DNA of 64,000 nt from Rheinheimera nanhaiensis E407-8 (GCF_000296695.1 NZ_BAFK01000011.1:62001-126000), one strand, 5' to 3'. Shown: positions 9,831 through 19,265, counted from the stretch's first letter. A program made the numbers and translations. The notes: a model not told the origin generated them from the sequence alone.

Positions 9831-10862
9831 TTGAAAACGCTGTTATTTTTGTTGGCGACAGTGCTACCTGCGCAGGAGCTGGCCCATTTTGAGCAGTTAC
9901 TGGCGAAATCACAATTTACCGAACTTGAGCAGCAACTGGTTAAGCGACCTGATTACAAACAGCAGGACGCTTTGCTGGTACTGTATGCGCGGGCGTTAAT
10001 CAGCCAGCAGCGGCTCGAAGATGCCAATACCCTACTCAATTACGCCGTCGAACAGTTTCCTGCTAACAGTGAGCTGAATTATCTGGCCGGCCTGAGCAAA
10101 ATTCGCCTGGCCAGTGATGGCAATGTGTTTGCCGCCAAAGAGCGGGCTGCGCGTGGCGTGGCCCTGTTACAACAGGCGGTACAGTTAAAGCCCGATCACT
10201 TTGCAGCCCGTCAGGCGTTAATTGATTTTTACAGCATCGCGCCCGCTTCTGCCGGCGGCGATAAAGCGCTGGCGGATCAAATGGCACAACAGCTGGCTCA
10301 AGATAGTCCGGCACAAGCTTTACTGGCACAAAGCCGTATTTTGCTTAACGAGAAAAAACCGGCCGAAGCGTTGGCACTGTTGGAAAAAATGATGCCCAAT
10401 CCGCCAACAGCGCGCTTACTGGCGCGTAAGGCACAAATTGAAAATGAGTTAGGCGCCTATCAACAGGCCTTTGTCAGCTACCAGCAAGCAGCAGACTATG
10501 CAACGGATCTGACTGAAAAATACACTGCGCTTTATCATATCGGCCGTTTAGCTGTGGTAGCCGACCAGGACGCCAATCTTGGCATCAAGGCGCTGCAGCA
10601 GTATCTTGAGTTTTTTAAGGACAGTGAGAACCCGAGCCTGCCGTGGGCGACTCTCAGGTTGGCACAACTGATGTATCGCACCGGCGATAATTTTGAAGCC
10701 ACATTGTTGGTAGGTAGCCTGACCAATGCCAAAATAGAAGACGAAGAGTTTAATCTGATCTTGTTAAGCTTACTCAGTGCCTTAAAGTCAAAAGCACAGC
10801 CTGAGCCGGCAGCAGAAATAAAGCCACAGACAGACAAGCCGGCAAACCAAACACAGGTGTAG
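9831..10862 (+). CDS. TPR-repeat protein, probably exported
   Basis: The function is not recognised. The start is a TTG at 9831 with a good AAGGAG SD a few bases upstream. The N-terminus KTLLFLLATVLPAQ looks like a short signal peptide cut after PAQ, so it is probably periplasmic. The 343-residue body is alpha-helical with TPR-like repeats (ALLVLYARALISQQRLEDA, LNYLAGLSKIRLA, TARLLARKAQIENELGAY, YTALYHIGRLAVV), the kind used in protein assembly. A Gln/Pro/Lys-rich tail ends the protein. It lies 66 bp after yfaE and may be co-expressed or have its own promoter. A hairpin spans its stop codon. Confidence 0.6.
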   Translation: MKTLLFLLATVLPAQELAHFEQLLAKSQFTELEQQLVKRPDYKQQDALLVLYARALISQQRLEDANTLLNYAVEQFPANSELNYLAGLSKIRLASDGNVFAAKERAARGVALLQQAVQLKPDHFAARQALIDFYSIAPASAGGDKALADQMAQQLAQDSPAQALLAQSRILLNEKKPAEALALLEKMMPNPPTARLLARKAQIENELGAYQQAFVSYQQAADYATDLTEKYTALYHIGRLAVVADQDANLGIKALQQYLEFFKDSENPSLPWATLRLAQLMYRTGDNFEATLLVGSLTNAKIEDEEFNLILLSLLSALKSKAQPEPAAEIKPQTDKPANQTQV

Positions 10863-10880
10863 TAACACACCGGTGTTTGG
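10847..10880 (+). repeat. 14-bp-arm hairpin spanning the TPR gene stop codon
   Basis: Arms CCAAACACaGGTGT (10847-10860) and ACACCgGTGTTTGG (10867-10880) pair with one mismatch and a 6-nt loop containing the stop codon TAG. No T-run follows on either strand. It may slow convergent transcription between this gene and yceI or protect the mRNA end. Confidence 0.45.
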
Positions 10881-10894
10881 TCAGGCTGTTGTGC

Positions 10895-11464
10895 TTACTT
10901 GCGGATCCCTTCTACGGTCAGATCCAACTGCACAGTGGCAGATGCCGGGCCTAAATCAGTGTTAATGGCAAAATCTTTTAATGTCAGCGTGGTAGTACCG
11001 GCAAAACCAGCGCGGTAACCGCCCCAGGGATCTGTGCCCTCGCCTAATTTCTCAGCTGCGATAACCACTTCTTTCGTCACACCGTTAAGCGTTAAATTAC
11101 CATGTAAATCGAAGTTATCACCGTCTTTAGGCACCACTTTGGTGCTGACAAAGGTTGCTTTAGGGTGTTTACTAACGTTTAGAAAATCGGCGCTGCGCAA
11201 GTGTTTATCACGCTCAGCATGGTTGGAGTCAACACTGGCGGTGTCGATGGTCAGCTGAATTTTTGACTGGGCCAGTTTGCTGGCGTCGTAGCTGAAATCA
11301 CCGCTAAAGGTGTTAAAGCGGCCATATAACCAACTGTAACCTAAGTGGCTAATTTTAAACTGAATAAAAGCATGTGCGCCTTGGGTATCAATCACATAAT
11401 CGGCAGCTTTTGCCGGTAATACCATCATCGAGGCTAGTGCTGCAGCCAGTGCAAGTTTCTTCAT
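10895..11464 (-). CDS. yceI: YceI-family periplasmic lipid-binding protein
   Basis: YceI proteins are periplasmic lipocalin-like barrels thought to bind isoprenoid-type lipids; E. coli YceI is induced by alkaline and osmotic stress. The sequence has a clear signal peptide ([20 protein letters not shown]) followed by [21 protein letters not shown], the family start. The segment [18 protein letters not shown] is a family signature. Length 189 residues fits. The b561 gene lies upstream with a 14-nt gap, the same partnership as E. coli yceJ-yceI. The exact ligand is unknown. Confidence 0.9.
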   Translation of the reverse strand: MKKLALAAALASMMVLPAKAADYVIDTQGAHAFIQFKISHLGYSWLYGRFNTFSGDFSYDASKLAQSKIQLTIDTASVDSNHAERDKHLRSADFLNVSKHPKATFVSTKVVPKDGDNFDLHGNLTLNGVTKEVVIAAEKLGEGTDPWGGYRAGFAGTTTLTLKDFAINTDLGPASATVQLDLTVEGIRK

Positions 11465-11478
11465 TGTATCCTCCGGTT

Positions 11479-12027
11479 TTAAGGTTTACAGCCGAACATT
11501 CGGCGCAGTGTACTGTCTTTATCGATAACATGGTGTTTTACGGCCGCCAGCCCATGTAGCAACGCCAGCGTGATTAAAGCATAAGCGGTGTATTCGTGTA
11601 TCGCGCCTGCGATGTCGGCCTGGCGGTTAAACAGCGCCCCCAATGCCGGCACCTCAAACCAGCCAAACACGGCAATCGGCCGGCCATCTTCAGTGGAGAT
11701 TAAATAGCCACTGATAATAAGCACCGCAATGCCCAGATATAACGCCAGCTGCACTACAGCGGCAGTGCGACGCTCCCAATCTTTATGCGAAGCAAGTGGC
11801 GGCGGTGGCGGGCTTATCAGGCGCCAGAGCAGGCGAAACAGTATGACCAACGCCAACAAAATGCCAATGCTTTTGTGCCAGTGCGGCGCGGTACGATACC
11901 AGCTACTGTAATAACTGAGATCGACCATCCAAAACCCCAGGGCAAACAAACCAAATACGGTGAACGCTACCAGCCAGTGCACGACTACACTGACAATGCC
12001 GTAATGAGTAAAGGTGTTTTTCAGCAT
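11479..12027 (-). CDS. yceJ: cytochrome b561
   Basis: This is an inner-membrane diheme b-type cytochrome of the bacterial b561 family, expected to move electrons between a quinone pool and periplasmic acceptors. It has 182 residues and four membrane segments. His ligands are available in [15 protein letters not shown] (residues 8 and 17), [10 protein letters not shown] and later [13 protein letters not shown]. It precedes yceI with only 14 nt between, so they are probably one operon. The symbol follows the E. coli neighbour and is less certain than the family. Confidence 0.85.
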   Translation of the reverse strand: MLKNTFTHYGIVSVVVHWLVAFTVFGLFALGFWMVDLSYYSSWYRTAPHWHKSIGILLALVILFRLLWRLISPPPPPLASHKDWERRTAAVVQLALYLGIAVLIISGYLISTEDGRPIAVFGWFEVPALGALFNRQADIAGAIHEYTAYALITLALLHGLAAVKHHVIDKDSTLRRMFGCKP

Positions 12028-12133
12028 AGGATCTCCTGATTGCCGGTTATCATAGCGTAGGAAAATAAAACAAAAATTGCATTTTTAGCGCAATTAAGTT
12101 CTAAATTATAGAAAGGACTGCGCCTGAGTAGCA

Positions 12134-12160
12134 GAAAAAAAGCCAGCAGTATGCTGGCTT
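12134..12160 (-). terminator. rho-independent terminator after trhO
   Basis: Arms AAGCCAGCA (12140-12148) and TGCTGGCTT (12152-12160) pair perfectly around a 3-nt loop. On the minus strand a run of T residues follows (the A-run at 12135-12140). It closes the trhO transcript before the b561 upstream region. Confidence 0.85.
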
Positions 12161-12194
12161 GATAAGGTGCTTTGTAGCTTGATGCGAGGAGTCG

Positions 12195-13109
12195 TTATTC
12201 AAACTTACCGTCGCGGATATGTTTTTCACCGCGCTGTTTCGCCAGTTCAACCTGACGTTGACGCTCGGCAAAGGCCGCTTTTTGCTCTTCCGTGGTTTTA
12301 TCAAAGCAGTGTGGGCAGCTTAAGCCTTTTACATAGTGTGCAGAGCTCATTTCTTCTGCAGATAACGGCATACGACAGGCATAACACTGATCATAACTGC
12401 CTTGTGCCAAACCGTGTTTTACCGCAACGCGCTGGTCAAAGACAAAACACTCACCTTGCCACAGGCTATTTTCTGCCGGCATTTCCTCTAAGTACTTTAA
12501 AATACCGCCATCGAGGTGATACACCTCATCAAAGCCCTGCTCTTTTAGGTAAGCGGTGGATTTTTCGCAGCGGATACCACCGGTGCAAAACATCGCCACT
12601 TTCTTGTGTTTGGTTTTATCCAGGTTTTCGGCCGCCCATTGGGGGAACTCACGAAAGGTAGTGGTGTTAGGGTTGACCGCATTTTTAAAAGTACCAATGG
12701 CCACTTCATAGTCATTGCGGGTGTCAATGACTATAGTGTCCGGATCGCTTATTAGCTGGTTCCAGTCATTACCTTTAACATAGGTACCAACAATATGCGC
12801 CGGATTAATCCCTTCAACGCCCATGGTAACGATTTCTTTTTTCAGTTTTACTTTGGTGCGGTAAAACGCCAGCTCATCCGATAAGGATTCTTTGTAGCTC
12901 AAACCCGCGAAGCGGCCATCGGCATCAAGCCAGGCTTTTACTGCGTCAACTCCCTGGCGCGGCCCACAAATGGTGCCGTTAATGCCCTCTTCAGCCAGCA
13001 ACAAAGTGCCTTTAACCTGATGGGCAACCATAGTGTTATACAAGGTATCGCGCAGACTAACGTAATCGGGTAAGTGAACAAATTTATATAAAGCAGCAAC
13101 AACGTACAT
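12195..13109 (-). CDS. trhO: tRNA uridine(34) hydroxylase (rhodanese domain)
   Basis: TrhO (YceA) hydroxylates uridine 34 in certain tRNAs using prephenate-independent chemistry, in parallel with the TrhP route to 5-methoxy/5-carboxymethoxyuridine. The N-terminal alpha/beta domain ([11 protein letters not shown]) is followed by a rhodanese domain with catalytic Cys in [11 protein letters not shown] near residue 178. A C-terminal Cys-rich segment has QCYACRMPL and GLSCPHCFD, a likely zinc-binding knuckle. I chose ATG 13109, with AAGGAG six nt upstream; the frame extends two codons further to a TTG at 13115. It ends at a good terminator and seems monocistronic. Confidence 0.93.
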   Translation of the reverse strand: MYVVAALYKFVHLPDYVSLRDTLYNTMVAHQVKGTLLLAEEGINGTICGPRQGVDAVKAWLDADGRFAGLSYKESLSDELAFYRTKVKLKKEIVTMGVEGINPAHIVGTYVKGNDWNQLISDPDTIVIDTRNDYEVAIGTFKNAVNPNTTTFREFPQWAAENLDKTKHKKVAMFCTGGIRCEKSTAYLKEQGFDEVYHLDGGILKYLEEMPAENSLWQGECFVFDQRVAVKHGLAQGSYDQCYACRMPLSAEEMSSAHYVKGLSCPHCFDKTTEEQKAAFAERQRQVELAKQRGEKHIRDGKFE

Positions 13110-13203
13110 AGACAACTCCTTGCGTTGCCGGACCGTAAATCCGGTGCAATGTTAAAAACCGGCGTATTATAACGTTCAGTTGCGCTAACACAAGGCCACA
13201 GTA

Positions 13204-13731
13204 TTAATGTGGCTTATCCAGTAAGGCGGTGAGATTAAGCTCCATCACATGCTGACCATCGGTAATTTGCAGCAGCGGATCTTCGCGGTAAACACTTAGC
13301 CGCATGTGACTTTTTAGCATTAAGCAAAAGGCGTCTAATTGTGACTGGTGTAACACAAAGGTGCGTTGATTCGCCACAGCCATGGCAGAACACTGCGCCG
13401 CTTCCTGCTCGTCCAGTACTAATAACACTTCACCGGCCAGGTGACTGGCCCGCTGCAGCCGCTTAGCGGCAATGGGCTCGAGTTGACACCAGATAGCAAC
13501 CTGTTGCTCTGTATCTTTGACAAAGATATCCGGGGCCTTACCGTGCGACGGTGTATCAGCGAAGCCAGGATGCTGCTCGTATAGGCTTAAAAACATCAGC
13601 AGTCGTTTGGCAAAATGCTGCGCACTCTCCCCTTGCCAGGGCGAGACATAATAACGCTGTTGCTGATAAGCATGGCTATCGGGATGACTATAATCCAGAT
13701 CCAGCGTAATCAGCTTGCTGACGATCTGCAT
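13204..13731 (-). CDS. yaeQ: YaeQ-family protein
   Basis: YaeQ is a conserved cytoplasmic protein of the PD-(D/E)XK nuclease-like fold, whose cellular role is unclear (the E. coli gene was once called a suppressor of RfaH loss). Length (175 residues) and motifs fit: HPSE-like segment WQGESAQHFAKRLLMFLSLY, PDIFVKD and LWCQ-like IWCQLEPIAAKRLQRAS, and the C-terminal ELNLTALLDKP. The match is by memory of the family, so moderate confidence. It is 41 bp from the LysE-type gene on the same strand. Confidence 0.78.
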   Translation of the reverse strand: MQIVSKLITLDLDYSHPDSHAYQQQRYYVSPWQGESAQHFAKRLLMFLSLYEQHPGFADTPSHGKAPDIFVKDTEQQVAIWCQLEPIAAKRLQRASHLAGEVLLVLDEQEAAQCSAMAVANQRTFVLHQSQLDAFCLMLKSHMRLSVYREDPLLQITDGQHVMELNLTALLDKPH

Positions 13732-13772
13732 GTTACACCTCTTGGTCAGCGAGATACTGACACTGCTTAAGT

Positions 13773-14414
13773 TTAGCGGTACATCGTGGTTATCACCAGA
13801 TGCAACGCTAATGCCAATAATAGCGCCCCCATCAGCCGGTCAAACCAAAAGCCTTTCAGCAGTAAAAAACCCCGTACTTTGGTTTGTGTCAGCACTACAG
13901 ATAACACTGAAAACCAGCAGGCTGTCGCCAGCGCCATGTACACACCGTAGACCACTTTGTACGACAGCGGTGTTTGTGGCGAAATAATGACCGCAAACAA
14001 GGATAAGAAGAATAGTGTGGCCTTTGGGTTTAAACCGTTAGTGATAAAGCCGGCGGCAAAAGCTTTGCCACCGCTTGGCACAGGATCCTGCGCGCTGCCA
14101 CCTATGGTCTGCTCCGGATGAAGGGGCGCCTTACTTTTAAGCGCTTGTATACCGATATAAAATAAATAAGCCGCACCCGCCAGGCTTAACGCACTGAATA
14201 ACCATTCGGTGGTTTGAATAAGCACGGCAATACCCAGTAAAGACCAGCTAACGTGCAGCAAAATGGCCAGGCCGACACCTGCACTGGCTAACAGCGCCTG
14301 ACGCCGGCCAAACCGTACGGCATAGCGCAGCACTATGGCAAAATCGGGCCCCGGGCTGGCAACTGCCACCAGATGCACTGTTGCAATCAATAAAAACTCT
14401 GGCCAAAAAGACAT
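13773..14414 (-). CDS. LysE/RhtB-family amino-acid exporter
   Basis: This is an inner-membrane exporter of the LysE/RhtB superfamily, which expels amino acids or their analogues. It has 213 residues and about six membrane segments. The family signature VAVASPGPDFAIVLRYAVRFG is at residues 17-37 and the second signature FITNGLNPKATLFFLSLFA follows in the middle. The substrate cannot be told. It lies upstream of yaeQ on the same strand; whether they are cotranscribed is unclear. Confidence 0.87.
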   Translation of the reverse strand: MSFWPEFLLIATVHLVAVASPGPDFAIVLRYAVRFGRRQALLASAGVGLAILLHVSWSLLGIAVLIQTTEWLFSALSLAGAAYLFYIGIQALKSKAPLHPEQTIGGSAQDPVPSGGKAFAAGFITNGLNPKATLFFLSLFAVIISPQTPLSYKVVYGVYMALATACWFSVLSVVLTQTKVRGFLLLKGFWFDRLMGALLLALALHLVITTMYR

Positions 14415-14482
14415 AACAAACTAATCCGCAAATAAAAATAACAGTTAACCTTCACTCAGTCGGCTTAAATAGTACCAGTGGA

Positions 14483-15829
14483 CTACAAGAAACGATCGCT
14501 AAATCTACCCCACTGATAATAAGCTTGCTGCCCCACCCGGCGCAGTGCGGGTAGCGGAAAGGGTTTTAACGGCCCCTGATAAAGCGGTAAAGCTGGTAAC
14601 GCCTGCCCCATGCAAAGCTGTGCTAAACGCTTACCCGCCTGAGTGCTAAAAGACAAGCCGCTGCCACAATAACCGGCGGCATAAAACAGATCCGGCTCGG
14701 CCTGACATACTCTGGGCAGGTCGTCTATCGACACCGCCACCCAGCCACTCCAATGATAATCAGTACACACCCCCTCCAGCATAGGAAAACAGTTAGTCAG
14801 CGCTTGTAACAAACGCCTGGGGTATACCGGTTGCTCAGCATCTTTACCATAAACCGCACTGCGCCCGCCAAATAAAATCCGGTTGTCTGGCAGTTTACGG
14901 TAGTAATATTTCAGTGCCCGGGTGTCCATCACTAACTGGTTATGCCACAGCCCGCTGTGCGCCAGTTGCTGCTCAGTTAACGGCGAGGTGACAATAATGC
15001 TGCTTAGCACCGGTAAACAAGCTTTGTTTAACGCCGGATAAAACCGGTTTGGCGTGTAGCCGTTAGTGGCCAGCACCAACTGTTTACAGCGCACGGTTGC
15101 TTCTGGTGTTTGTAACACAAAGCCGCCCGAGCGGCTGCGCTGCCACGAGAGCACCGGCGTTGCACTGTAAAGCTTTGCGCCGGTCTCTGTTGCCATGCGG
15201 GCATAGCCAAGCGCTAACGCCAACGGGTTAACGCCGTAGCAATCATCAAACCTTAGGGCACCGTACGCCTGGCTATTTTGCATATAGCGTTCAGTAAGGG
15301 CTTGTGCCGGTAAAAACTCAGCCTGATAACCAAATTGCTGCTGTAAATAGGTTGCTTGCTGTCTGAGACTTTCGACCAGAGCGGCTTTATGCGCCACTTT
15401 TAAATAGCCTGTCTGCTGGCGCTGACAATCAATATTGCCGCTGTCAATCATCTGCCCAACCAGTGCCAGGGCCGCGCTGTATTCCTGATGAAAACCTTTG
15501 GCGATATCCAGACCAAATTTCTCACTTAACTGTGCTAACCCCAGCCGGCCGGTGCCACGCAGCACAAAACCAGCATTACGGCCACTGCAACCCCAGCCAA
15601 TTTGGTTGGCCTCCAGCAGGGTAACTTCGCGTGAAAAGTGGCTGGCTAACTGATAAGCACAGCTTAGGCCGGTATAACCGCCGCCGATGACAACCACATC
15701 AGTATCAATATCGGTGCTGAGTTTGTTGTATGGCGTTGCATGGCGGTTTACCACCTCTGTTGTCGCCCAATAAGACGCCGGATAAGGCATGGCAACACCA
15801 ATATCGCTATCGACCAGCGGATCGTACAT
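14483..15829 (-). CDS. FAD-dependent amine oxidoreductase (DAO/PuuB-like)
   Basis: This 448-residue flavoprotein has a dinucleotide-binding start VVVIGGGYTGLSCAYQLA near residue 45, then SREVTLLEANQIGWGCSGRN, a DAO-family pattern. C-terminal LFYAAGYCGSGLSFSTQAGK is the conserved FAD-closing motif. It most resembles PuuB-type gamma-glutamylputrescine oxidases, but PuuA, PuuC and PuuD homologues are absent nearby, so the substrate is not assigned. Its ATG overlaps the stop of the upstream GNAT by one base (TGATG), so the two are translationally coupled. Cytoplasmic; no signal peptide. Confidence 0.8.
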   Translation of the reverse strand: MYDPLVDSDIGVAMPYPASYWATTEVVNRHATPYNKLSTDIDTDVVVIGGGYTGLSCAYQLASHFSREVTLLEANQIGWGCSGRNAGFVLRGTGRLGLAQLSEKFGLDIAKGFHQEYSAALALVGQMIDSGNIDCQRQQTGYLKVAHKAALVESLRQQATYLQQQFGYQAEFLPAQALTERYMQNSQAYGALRFDDCYGVNPLALALGYARMATETGAKLYSATPVLSWQRSRSGGFVLQTPEATVRCKQLVLATNGYTPNRFYPALNKACLPVLSSIIVTSPLTEQQLAHSGLWHNQLVMDTRALKYYYRKLPDNRILFGGRSAVYGKDAEQPVYPRRLLQALTNCFPMLEGVCTDYHWSGWVAVSIDDLPRVCQAEPDLFYAAGYCGSGLSFSTQAGKRLAQLCMGQALPALPLYQGPLKPFPLPALRRVGQQAYYQWGRFSDRFL

Positions 15830-16401
15830 CAGCTTTTCCCCATACTAAGTAACAGCACCATCTCGGCAGCACTGCAGCGGCAAAGCGTGCCGCAGCGTGG
15901 ACAAATATAGCCTTCAAGCTCAGATAAATGCCGCCATCGCTCAGCATGCACCTTAAGTAACCTGGCTCCGGCATGGCTGAAATAACGCTCGGCAGCATTA
16001 CCGGGGCTTTCGCGCCAAATATGTGCCAGACCGGCTTTAGCCCCCTGCTCGCTTAACGCTACCGCGGACTGGCGCAACAATGCTGAGGCAACGCCCTGCC
16101 CCCGGGCTGCCGGGCTTACCCCAACTGACTTAAAATAAGCCATGTCCGACACCGCTACCGGCCAAAGCGACACGCTACACCATTTATCCGGCTGCCACTG
16201 GCCGGCAGCAAAACTTAAGCGGTAACCAATAATGTGCCCCTGCTCGTTCAGCGCAACAAAACTGGCATTAATGCCCTGTTTAATACCCTGTTGCTGCATC
16301 TGTAACAGGCTCTGTTGCGTCAGATAATTATCACCATGGATCTGATTTGCCAAGGCGATAACGTCAGCAAAATAATTTGGCCTGAGTTCAAGGATTTGCA
16401 C
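15829..16401 (-). CDS. GNAT acetyltransferase with C-terminal Cys-rich knuckle
   Basis: This 190-residue protein has a GNAT core: motif A VGVSPAARGQGVASALLRQ near residue 110-130. A C-terminal tail carries YICPRCGTLCRC, four cysteines in a likely zinc knuckle, which is not part of the core fold. The substrate is unknown. The gene starts the two-gene unit with the FAD oxidoreductase and overlaps it by one base. Together they could acylate and oxidise the same amine, but that is inference only. Confidence 0.72.
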   Translation of the reverse strand: MQILELRPNYFADVIALANQIHGDNYLTQQSLLQMQQQGIKQGINASFVALNEQGHIIGYRLSFAAGQWQPDKWCSVSLWPVAVSDMAYFKSVGVSPAARGQGVASALLRQSAVALSEQGAKAGLAHIWRESPGNAAERYFSHAGARLLKVHAERWRHLSELEGYICPRCGTLCRCSAAEMVLLLSMGKS

Positions 16402-16621
16402 AACAACTTCCGGTCAATGTTCGATAGCGCTGTTATAAATCAGCCTGCCTTTTCATAGCAAGCGCTATTTGTTGTTGCAATCGACTGCAATTTCCTATCT
16501 TCAAGACGAAATAGCAGAAATATACGATAGACAACGGCGGTTTTATCAAATATGGTTAATAGGACGCAAAAACAAAAACATAAGCGTCAGATGATTCCAA
16601 AAATAATCCAGGAAACGAGCT

Positions 16622-19198
16622 ATGAAAAACCATAATAAGTACCATCCGGTCGCCCGCGCCGTGAAGTTTGGTCTGGCGGCATCACTAAGCTTAGGTATAA
16701 GCACTACTGCTCTGGCACAGGAAGAAAGCCCTGATAACGTTAAAAAAGAACAGGCTGTTGAAAAAATAGCCGTAGTCGGTACCCGCTCTGCCCCCCGCTC
16801 TATTGGCGACTCACCGGTACCGGTCGATATTATTGGTGGCGAGGAGTTAAACAAAAACGGTAACAGCGACATGCTGAACCTGATAAGTACGACGGTACCG
16901 TCACTGAACGTACATTCACAACCTATCAGCGATGCCGCTACCCTGATCCGACCAATAAACCTGCGTGGTTTATCCTCTGACAGTACGCTGGTGTTATTAA
17001 ACGGCAAACGTCGGCACCGCGCCTCGGTTATTTCATTTTTAGGCGGTGGTATTAACGACGGTGCCCAGGGCCCCGATTTATCGGTAATTCCCGGCATAGC
17101 ATTAAAACAGGTTGAAGTGCTACGCGATGGCGCTGCTGCCCAGTACGGCTCTGATGCAATCGCAGGCGTGGTCAACTTCGTGTTAAAAGATGCCGCTGAC
17201 GGTGGCACGGTTGAAGTTAAACACGGTGAATATTATGCCGGTGATGGTACCTCAACTGAAGTCGCCGCTAACGTAGGCATGCCGCTGACCAAAGACGGTT
17301 TTGTCAACGTCAGTATGCAGTATAAAAATGTAGATGCGACCAGCCGTAGCGTACAGCGTGCCGATGCACAAGGTTTAGCTGACGGCGGTAACCCCTTTAT
17401 TCAGGACCCAGCCCAGGTTTGGGGTTCTCCTAAAGTGAAAGACGATATCACCTTATTTGCCAATGCTGGCTTAGACCTGGGCAATGGTGGCGAAGCTTAT
17501 ATCTTTGGTAACTACTCAGAGCGTGATGTGCGCGGTGGTTTTTATTACCGCAATCCAACCAACCGGCCACAAGTGTTCTCCAATGATGGCGGCGAAAGCT
17601 TGTTAGTAGTTGATTTGACAGATCTTGGCAGTGGCGGCCAGGGTGGCTGTCAGAACATTCCACTAAGCGGCTTAAACTATCAGCAGATTGATGCCGCAGT
17701 GCAGGCCCTGCCAGATAACTGCTTTACCTTCTTCTCAATGTTCCCCGGCGGCTTTACCCCCAACTTTGGTGGCAATATTACCGACACGTCACTGGCGGTA
17801 GGTACCAAAGGCGAATTTAAAACCGGCTTTATGGAAGGTATACTGTACGACTTTAGCGGCGTGGTAGGTCGCAGCGAGTCTAACTTCCAGCTGTTTAACT
17901 CGGTAAACGCCTCTTTAGGCCCGGAAACGCCGACCGACTTTGATGCCGGTAAGTACATCCAGTTGGAAAAAACCTTCAGTGCCGATTTTGTTAAATATCT
18001 ACCTGCCGGCTTATACGAAGACTTAACGGTGGCTTTCGGTGCACAGTGGACTGAAGAGAGTTTCGAGATTGTCGCCGGTGAAGAAGCCTCATGGGAAATT
18101 GGCCCCTATGTTTCACAAGGCTTAAGTAACGGCTCTAACGGTTTCCCTGGCTTCCAACCACAAACGGCGGGCACCTCTGTACGACGTAACTATGCGGCTT
18201 ATGTTGATGTGGAAGCAGAATTCACCGAAAACTTGCTGGGTGCATTAGCTGTGCGGTTTGAAGACTACGACAGCTTTGGCACCACCACCAACTATAAACT
18301 GACTGGTCAATATCGCTTAACCGACGACTGGGCCCTGCGCGCCTCGACCAGTACCGGCTTTAGAGCGCCTACGGTTGGTCAGGCCAACGTCAGTAACGTA
18401 CGAACTGAAGCTGATCAGGGCGTGTTGGTGGATATCGGTGTGTTACCGGCGACCAACCCGGTGGCCATCTTAAAAGGTGCTACCGAGCTGCAACCGGAAG
18501 AGTCGACCAGCTATGCCTTTGGCGTGGTGTATACCGGTTATGATTTCTTTGTCACAGCTGACTACTACCGCATTGACGTCGATGACCGTATCAGTCAGTC
18601 CAGTCCGTTTGAAGTAACCGCTGATGACATCGCACAGTTAAAAGCCGCCGGTGTTCGCGGTATTGATTCGTTAACCAGTATCACTTATCTGACCAACGAC
18701 TTCGATACCCGCACGCAGGGCCTGGATATTGTTGCCAACTATTCAATGGACGCCTTTAACGGCCGTACCAGCCTGGCGCTGGCATACAACTGGAATGATA
18801 CTGAAGTCACCCGCTTTACCGACATTACCGGTGAATTCCGCGTGTCACGGCTGGAAAAAGACTTACCCAATCACCGGGCAACCTTCACTGTGACCCAAAG
18901 CTGGGATGATTGGTCAGCGTTCTTACGCACCAATTATTACGGCAGCTACCAGGGTGTACATGCCGACGATCCGGGTTTAGCGGTTAGAGCTCAGTGGAAA
19001 GTGACGTTAGATGCTGAAGTCAGTTACTACATCAATGACAATTTTATTGTCTCTGCCGGTGCACAGAACCTGTTAGATAATGATCCGGAAGAAATTCCAG
19101 ATGAATGGAAAGGCTTCCTGGGGGGTAAATACTTTGAAACCTCCCCCATGGGCATTAACGGCGGTTATTGGTACTTAAAAGGTACCTATAAGTTCTAA
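16622..19198 (+). CDS. TonB-dependent receptor (outer membrane)
   Basis: This 858-residue outer-membrane beta-barrel imports a substrate with TonB-ExbB-ExbD energy. The N-terminal signal peptide ends in TALAQEE; a TonB box-like segment (EKIAVVGTRS) follows, then the plug (NLRGLSSDSTLVLLNGKR, GIALKQVEVLRDGAAAQYGS, SDAIAGVVNFVLK). The barrel contains RASTSTGFRAPTV and ends in GTYKF, the terminal aromatic needed for assembly. It has no N-terminal signalling extension and no Fur box that I can see upstream, so an organic substrate is as likely as a siderophore. The divergent GNAT-FAD pair shares the 220-bp upstream region. Confidence 0.93.
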   Translation: MKNHNKYHPVARAVKFGLAASLSLGISTTALAQEESPDNVKKEQAVEKIAVVGTRSAPRSIGDSPVPVDIIGGEELNKNGNSDMLNLISTTVPSLNVHSQPISDAATLIRPINLRGLSSDSTLVLLNGKRRHRASVISFLGGGINDGAQGPDLSVIPGIALKQVEVLRDGAAAQYGSDAIAGVVNFVLKDAADGGTVEVKHGEYYAGDGTSTEVAANVGMPLTKDGFVNVSMQYKNVDATSRSVQRADAQGLADGGNPFIQDPAQVWGSPKVKDDITLFANAGLDLGNGGEAYIFGNYSERDVRGGFYYRNPTNRPQVFSNDGGESLLVVDLTDLGSGGQGGCQNIPLSGLNYQQIDAAVQALPDNCFTFFSMFPGGFTPNFGGNITDTSLAVGTKGEFKTGFMEGILYDFSGVVGRSESNFQLFNSVNASLGPETPTDFDAGKYIQLEKTFSADFVKYLPAGLYEDLTVAFGAQWTEESFEIVAGEEASWEIGPYVSQGLSNGSNGFPGFQPQTAGTSVRRNYAAYVDVEAEFTENLLGALAVRFEDYDSFGTTTNYKLTGQYRLTDDWALRASTSTGFRAPTVGQANVSNVRTEADQGVLVDIGVLPATNPVAILKGATELQPEESTSYAFGVVYTGYDFFVTADYYRIDVDDRISQSSPFEVTADDIAQLKAAGVRGIDSLTSITYLTNDFDTRTQGLDIVANYSMDAFNGRTSLALAYNWNDTEVTRFTDITGEFRVSRLEKDLPNHRATFTVTQSWDDWSAFLRTNYYGSYQGVHADDPGLAVRAQWKVTLDAEVSYYINDNFIVSAGAQNLLDNDPEEIPDEWKGFLGGKYFETSPMGINGGYWYLKGTYKF

Positions 19199-19212
19199 AT
19201 CACCAACGCTAT

Positions 19213-19240
19213 AAAAAATCCGCCTGCGGGCGGATTTTTT
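19213..19240. terminator. bidirectional terminator between the TonB receptor and ydiJ
   Basis: Arms AAAAAATCCGCC and GGCGGATTTTTT pair perfectly around TGCG. A T-run follows on both strands, so it serves the converging TonB receptor and ydiJ. Confidence 0.92.
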
Positions 19241-19265
19241 ATGCTTGCTACAACCTCTGTTTAGC

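Noticed and set aside
12167-12661. Open frame of 164 codons on the plus strand
   Set aside because: It overlaps trhO antisense and shows no domain or RBS.
16402-16621. Fur box before the TonB receptor
   Set aside because: No GATAATGATAATCATTATC-like 19-mer was found by eye; a weak ATAGC-AAGC-GCTAT dyad is too short to call.
16546-17208. Open frame of 220 codons on the minus strand
   Set aside because: It is antisense to the start of the TonB receptor, whose signal peptide, plug and barrel are convincing.
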